This document shows positions 61,375-64,000 of a DNA stretch of 64,000 nt, piece after piece. Every line of letters starts with the position of its first letter. Positions within the stretch are counted from its first letter, which is position 1. The translations under genes were made by a program, and so were the position numbers. This stretch comes from JAHDCJ01 sp039028895. Its GTDB lineage: Bacteria; Bacteroidota; Bacteroidia; Chitinophagales; Saprospiraceae. The notes beneath the pieces were generated by a model that was not told the DNA's origin, did no database searches, and worked only from the letters and a program-made list of their open reading frames with translations. The stretch is taken from positions 218,481-282,480 of the forward strand of contig JBCCHF010000003.1 in assembly GCA_039028895.1 (NCBI GenBank), read 5' to 3'.

Positions 61375-64000
61375 ATGAAAATTTTTATCCGCACGGTTGC
61401 TATTTTGTTAATAATATTTGCAACGATCAAGACAGGCGTAAATGCACAGTGTGGGGCAAGAACGCTCGCCCTTGCACAGGATAATTTTGATATAGGACTT
61501 TTTGACAGAGTGATTGCAAGTCTCCAGGGCTGCATCGAATCTGGTAGCTTTACCAATGCCAATCTGAGGATTGATGCTTATAGAATAATGTCCAACACTT
61601 ATATCGCGAAAGATGAGTTGGAGCAAGCCAGGGAATACATCCGTTTGATACTGGCATTAAACCCAAATTTCGATCCACGGGTGGATGATTCTTATGTTTT
61701 TAAGCGGTTGGTTGCGGAGATGAAAGGAGTTGCCTCCGTTTACCAAATTACTTCCGTGTCGAAAAGGACGGAGGATATTCACAAGACTCCTGCAACAGTC
61801 ATGGTAGTGACTAGGCAGGAAATTGAGGATGCCGGTTATGTCGATCTTGAAGCAGTTTTTAATGACTTGCCAGGGTTTGACATTGCTCGCACCTATGGTT
61901 CAACATACTCTAATATTTATCCAAGGGGATACAGGTCAAATAATACTGATCGGATATTATTCATGATCAATGGAATAGAAGAAAATGATTTTTGGGGCAA
62001 TTTCGTTTACTGGTCTCGACAAATCCCCATTACAAATGTTGATCGCATAGAGGTTATCTACGGTCCGATAACACCAATGTACGGGGCCAATGCCATTACA
62101 GGTGTAAATGTTTTGACTAAAGCCCCGGAAAAAATGGTCGGAGACAGTAATATAGGTGTAGAGGCAGATATCGGATATGGTACTTATAACTCCTATTTTG
62201 CAGACCTTTCGATAACAGCCCGATTAAAGGAAGATATGTATCTCTCTCTTACGGGAAGAGCTTTTGTGTCGGACGAGCGCGACCTTTCCAGTTTTGCTGA
62301 ATACGATTTTAATCCTGATGACTTTGATGACATAGACTATAAGCCAATCATGTCGGTTACGGAAGGTGCTAACCAATATGCCATTGATAATAATTTACCA
62401 GAAACACATCCATATTATACCCTTTTTAGAAATCCAGGTACTAATGAGGTGGACTCAATAGTGCTTTCTGATACCGGAGAGGCTGTTGCAAGACAATTCG
62501 ATAAAGATGCTTTAACAGATGTTGTATTGAATGATGAACCACTTGGATATTCCAATCACTTTGAAAATTATTATATCAGAGGTATCCTGAAGATCAAGGA
62601 GTTTACGCTAGGATACCAGTCGTGGCTTCTGAGACAAGGAGATTCCAATAACGGGACAGATAATTCGTTAGCCGGTTCTAAAAACGGGAACATATGGGAG
62701 CCCCAGCAGACGGCTTTGTTTGCCAACTATGAAAAAGAGATAATTCCTTACAAGTTATATCTGCATAATATCCTCCAGTTCAGAACTACTGGAATACACG
62801 ATCAATCGAGGATAGTATCCTTATTGGATTACAGCAATAGTCGGCTTGATTTGGCCAACTTGGTTAGTGATAGCGCCTCAAATTGGATCACTGAATATTT
62901 CTTTCAACATTCGGAGCAAATCAGGAATGAATTCAGGCTGATATACAATCCTGCAAAAAATGTTGAACTGGTTGGTGGTTTTGAGTTACGAGATGCCGCT
63001 ATTCAAGGAGATTTTTATGTAACTACTAATCCTGACAGTTCGGCAAGTGAGGTCGGGATAAGTTCTCTGGACAGTTTTCCTGGCGGCAATAATTTTCACC
63101 AAACCAATATTGGTGCGTTCTTCCAGGTGGCATATAATGTAAAAGATGTCGTCAAGTTGTTTGCAGGAGGACGATATGATTATGAGAAGGTCAGAGCTAC
63201 GGGAGGCTTTGGGTCTGTGTTTGACCCTCGTTTTGCGATTATCGTTACTCCGGGAGACTTTTTCCTGAAAGCTGTTTTTTCAAGCGCCTTCGAAGACGCA
63301 TCCAACAGAGATAAATACTCAATTCAACGACCGTCAAGATTGCTGAATAATCCTAATTTAAGACCTGAAAGAACAGAAAATTTTGACATTGGTATTGGCT
63401 ATGCACCATCTCCAAATCTTCATATTGAAGGCACTTATTTTAATGCGCATTATACTGGTGTTTTGACTGAAGTGCCGGTTGTTCTGCCCAATGGTCAAAC
63501 GACCGCACAGATCCAAAGTGTCGGAAAAAAGAAGATATGGGGGATTCAGGCCCATTTTAGATATAATTTTCTGAGGAAATACCGGGTTTATGGTAATTAC
63601 ACCTATGTCGATCCCCACCAGGCGAAACTTGATGAAAGCGGACAGCCCACTGATGTGTATAAAAGAGTCGGGGACATTTCGATTAACAGCTTTAATGTTG
63701 GCTTCAACGGACTTTTTCTGCAGGATAAGCTTAATGTGAATATGAGGTTGAATTTTGTAGGAGAAAGACGAACAGGGCAAGGAACAACTGTAGAAGCTAA
63801 TCCACAGCCTGGAGGTGCGTTTCCAAGACACTTCATTCTCAGTGGCGCGGTAACCGTTCGTGAACTCGTTCCTGGTTTACGGATTCAACTGACGGCCAAT
63901 AATATTCTTGACCAGGAATATGCCCATCCAGGGATAAAAATTGCCAATGGAGTTACGCAGGCTTTCGAAACCCCTCAAAGGAGGCTAAATTTTATGGGCC
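61375..64000 (+). CDS. TonB-dependent receptor with N-terminal TPR-like extension, 3' truncated by window edge
   Basis: Starts at ATG 61375 and stays open to the right edge (875 codons visible). A signal peptide (about 1-26, ending GVNAQ) is followed by a short helical, TPR-like region (about 27-110) in place of the usual carboxypeptidase-like domain. The plug domain follows: SVSKRTEDIHKTPATVMVV, LEAVFNDLPGFDIART, ILFMINGIEE, VDRIEVIYGPITPMYGANAITG. The barrel has alternating aromatic strands and GGFELRD- and VGERRTGQGT-like features. It imports a large substrate across the outer membrane using TonB. No SusD gene is seen within the window. Confidence 0.92.
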   Translation, partial: MKIFIRTVAILLIIFATIKTGVNAQCGARTLALAQDNFDIGLFDRVIASLQGCIESGSFTNANLRIDAYRIMSNTYIAKDELEQAREYIRLILALNPNFDPRVDDSYVFKRLVAEMKGVASVYQITSVSKRTEDIHKTPATVMVVTRQEIEDAGYVDLEAVFNDLPGFDIARTYGSTYSNIYPRGYRSNNTDRILFMINGIEENDFWGNFVYWSRQIPITNVDRIEVIYGPITPMYGANAITGVNVLTKAPEKMVGDSNIGVEADIGYGTYNSYFADLSITARLKEDMYLSLTGRAFVSDERDLSSFAEYDFNPDDFDDIDYKPIMSVTEGANQYAIDNNLPETHPYYTLFRNPGTNEVDSIVLSDTGEAVARQFDKDALTDVVLNDEPLGYSNHFENYYIRGILKIKEFTLGYQSWLLRQGDSNNGTDNSLAGSKNGNIWEPQQTALFANYEKEIIPYKLYLHNILQFRTTGIHDQSRIVSLLDYSNSRLDLANLVSDSASNWITEYFFQHSEQIRNEFRLIYNPAKNVELVGGFELRDAAIQGDFYVTTNPDSSASEVGISSLDSFPGGNNFHQTNIGAFFQVAYNVKDVVKLFAGGRYDYEKVRATGGFGSVFDPRFAIIVTPGDFFLKAVFSSAFEDASNRDKYSIQRPSRLLNNPNLRPERTENFDIGIGYAPSPNLHIEGTYFNAHYTGVLTEVPVVLPNGQTTAQIQSVGKKKIWGIQAHFRYNFLRKYRVYGNYTYVDPHQAKLDESGQPTDVYKRVGDISINSFNVGFNGLFLQDKLNVNMRLNFVGERRTGQGTTVEANPQPGGAFPRHFILSGAVTVRELVPGLRIQLTANNILDQEYAHPGIKIANGVTQAFETPQRRLNFMG

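Overview
The window looks like chromosomal DNA of a Bacteroidota member, probably Saprospirales- or Cytophagales-like; the order cannot be fixed from the sequence alone. The evidence is moderate GC, no obvious Shine-Dalgarno sequences, several good matches to the Bacteroidota promoter (TTG, 19-21 bp, TAnnTTTG), a TonB-dependent receptor, a LytTR regulator with membrane segments, and Bacteroidota-type lipoproteins. No tRNA, rRNA, CRISPR array, transposase or prophage structural gene was seen.

Left part (1-28.9 kb) is mostly housekeeping and metabolism. It holds the end of an EEP-family nuclease gene, cysS, two membrane proteins of unknown role, and an M28/glutaminyl-cyclase-like lipoprotein. 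Next come a MoxR AAA+/VWA pair (RavA-ViaA-like) and two TPR-type exported proteins. A molybdenum block follows: moaD and moaE, then a coxS-L-M-D-E set whose large subunit carries the form II (AYRGAGR) active-site loop rather than the classical CO dehydrogenase loop. After it come a VOC protein, an ALDH7-like aldehyde dehydrogenase, an overlapping FIST / PAS-histidine kinase / response regulator operon, a small membrane protein, adenosylcobalamin-dependent ribonucleotide reductase, a LytTR regulator with a probable direct-repeat operator before a membrane protein gene, a lipoprotein and a DoxX protein.

Middle part (28.9-56.1 kb) is the unusual region. It is a nearly unidirectional minus-strand block encoding five proteins (521 to about 2260 aa) with the DUF4157 metallopeptidase-like domain, each with an intact HEL(A/S)H motif and a downstream LExEA segment. 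Four of them and a Gly/Arg-rich companion share a short basic N-terminal leader (MAK/MGR plus an Arg/Lys run). All six carry a recurring V/I-Q-x-K short motif in disordered segments. The C-terminal parts differ: a nucleotidyltransferase-like segment, glycine-zipper membrane segments, a roughly 200-residue amphipathic Ala/Lys helical array, and poly-Arg tails. Two small proteins between them share an IN(S/T)RxPLGxF motif and look like YbjN / type III secretion chaperone-like proteins. The block ends with a 1822-aa sacsin/HSP90-type ATPase. DUF4157 proteins are known companions of extracellular contractile injection systems (eCIS), but no eCIS sheath, tube or baseplate gene is present here. The region is best read as an effector/cargo island with dedicated chaperones; this is inference.

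Right part (56.1-64 kb) holds a divergent nSTAND1 NTPase-membrane-coiled-coil-WD40 protein, an exported coiled-coil protein, and a TonB-dependent receptor with a TPR-like N-terminal extension that runs off the right edge.
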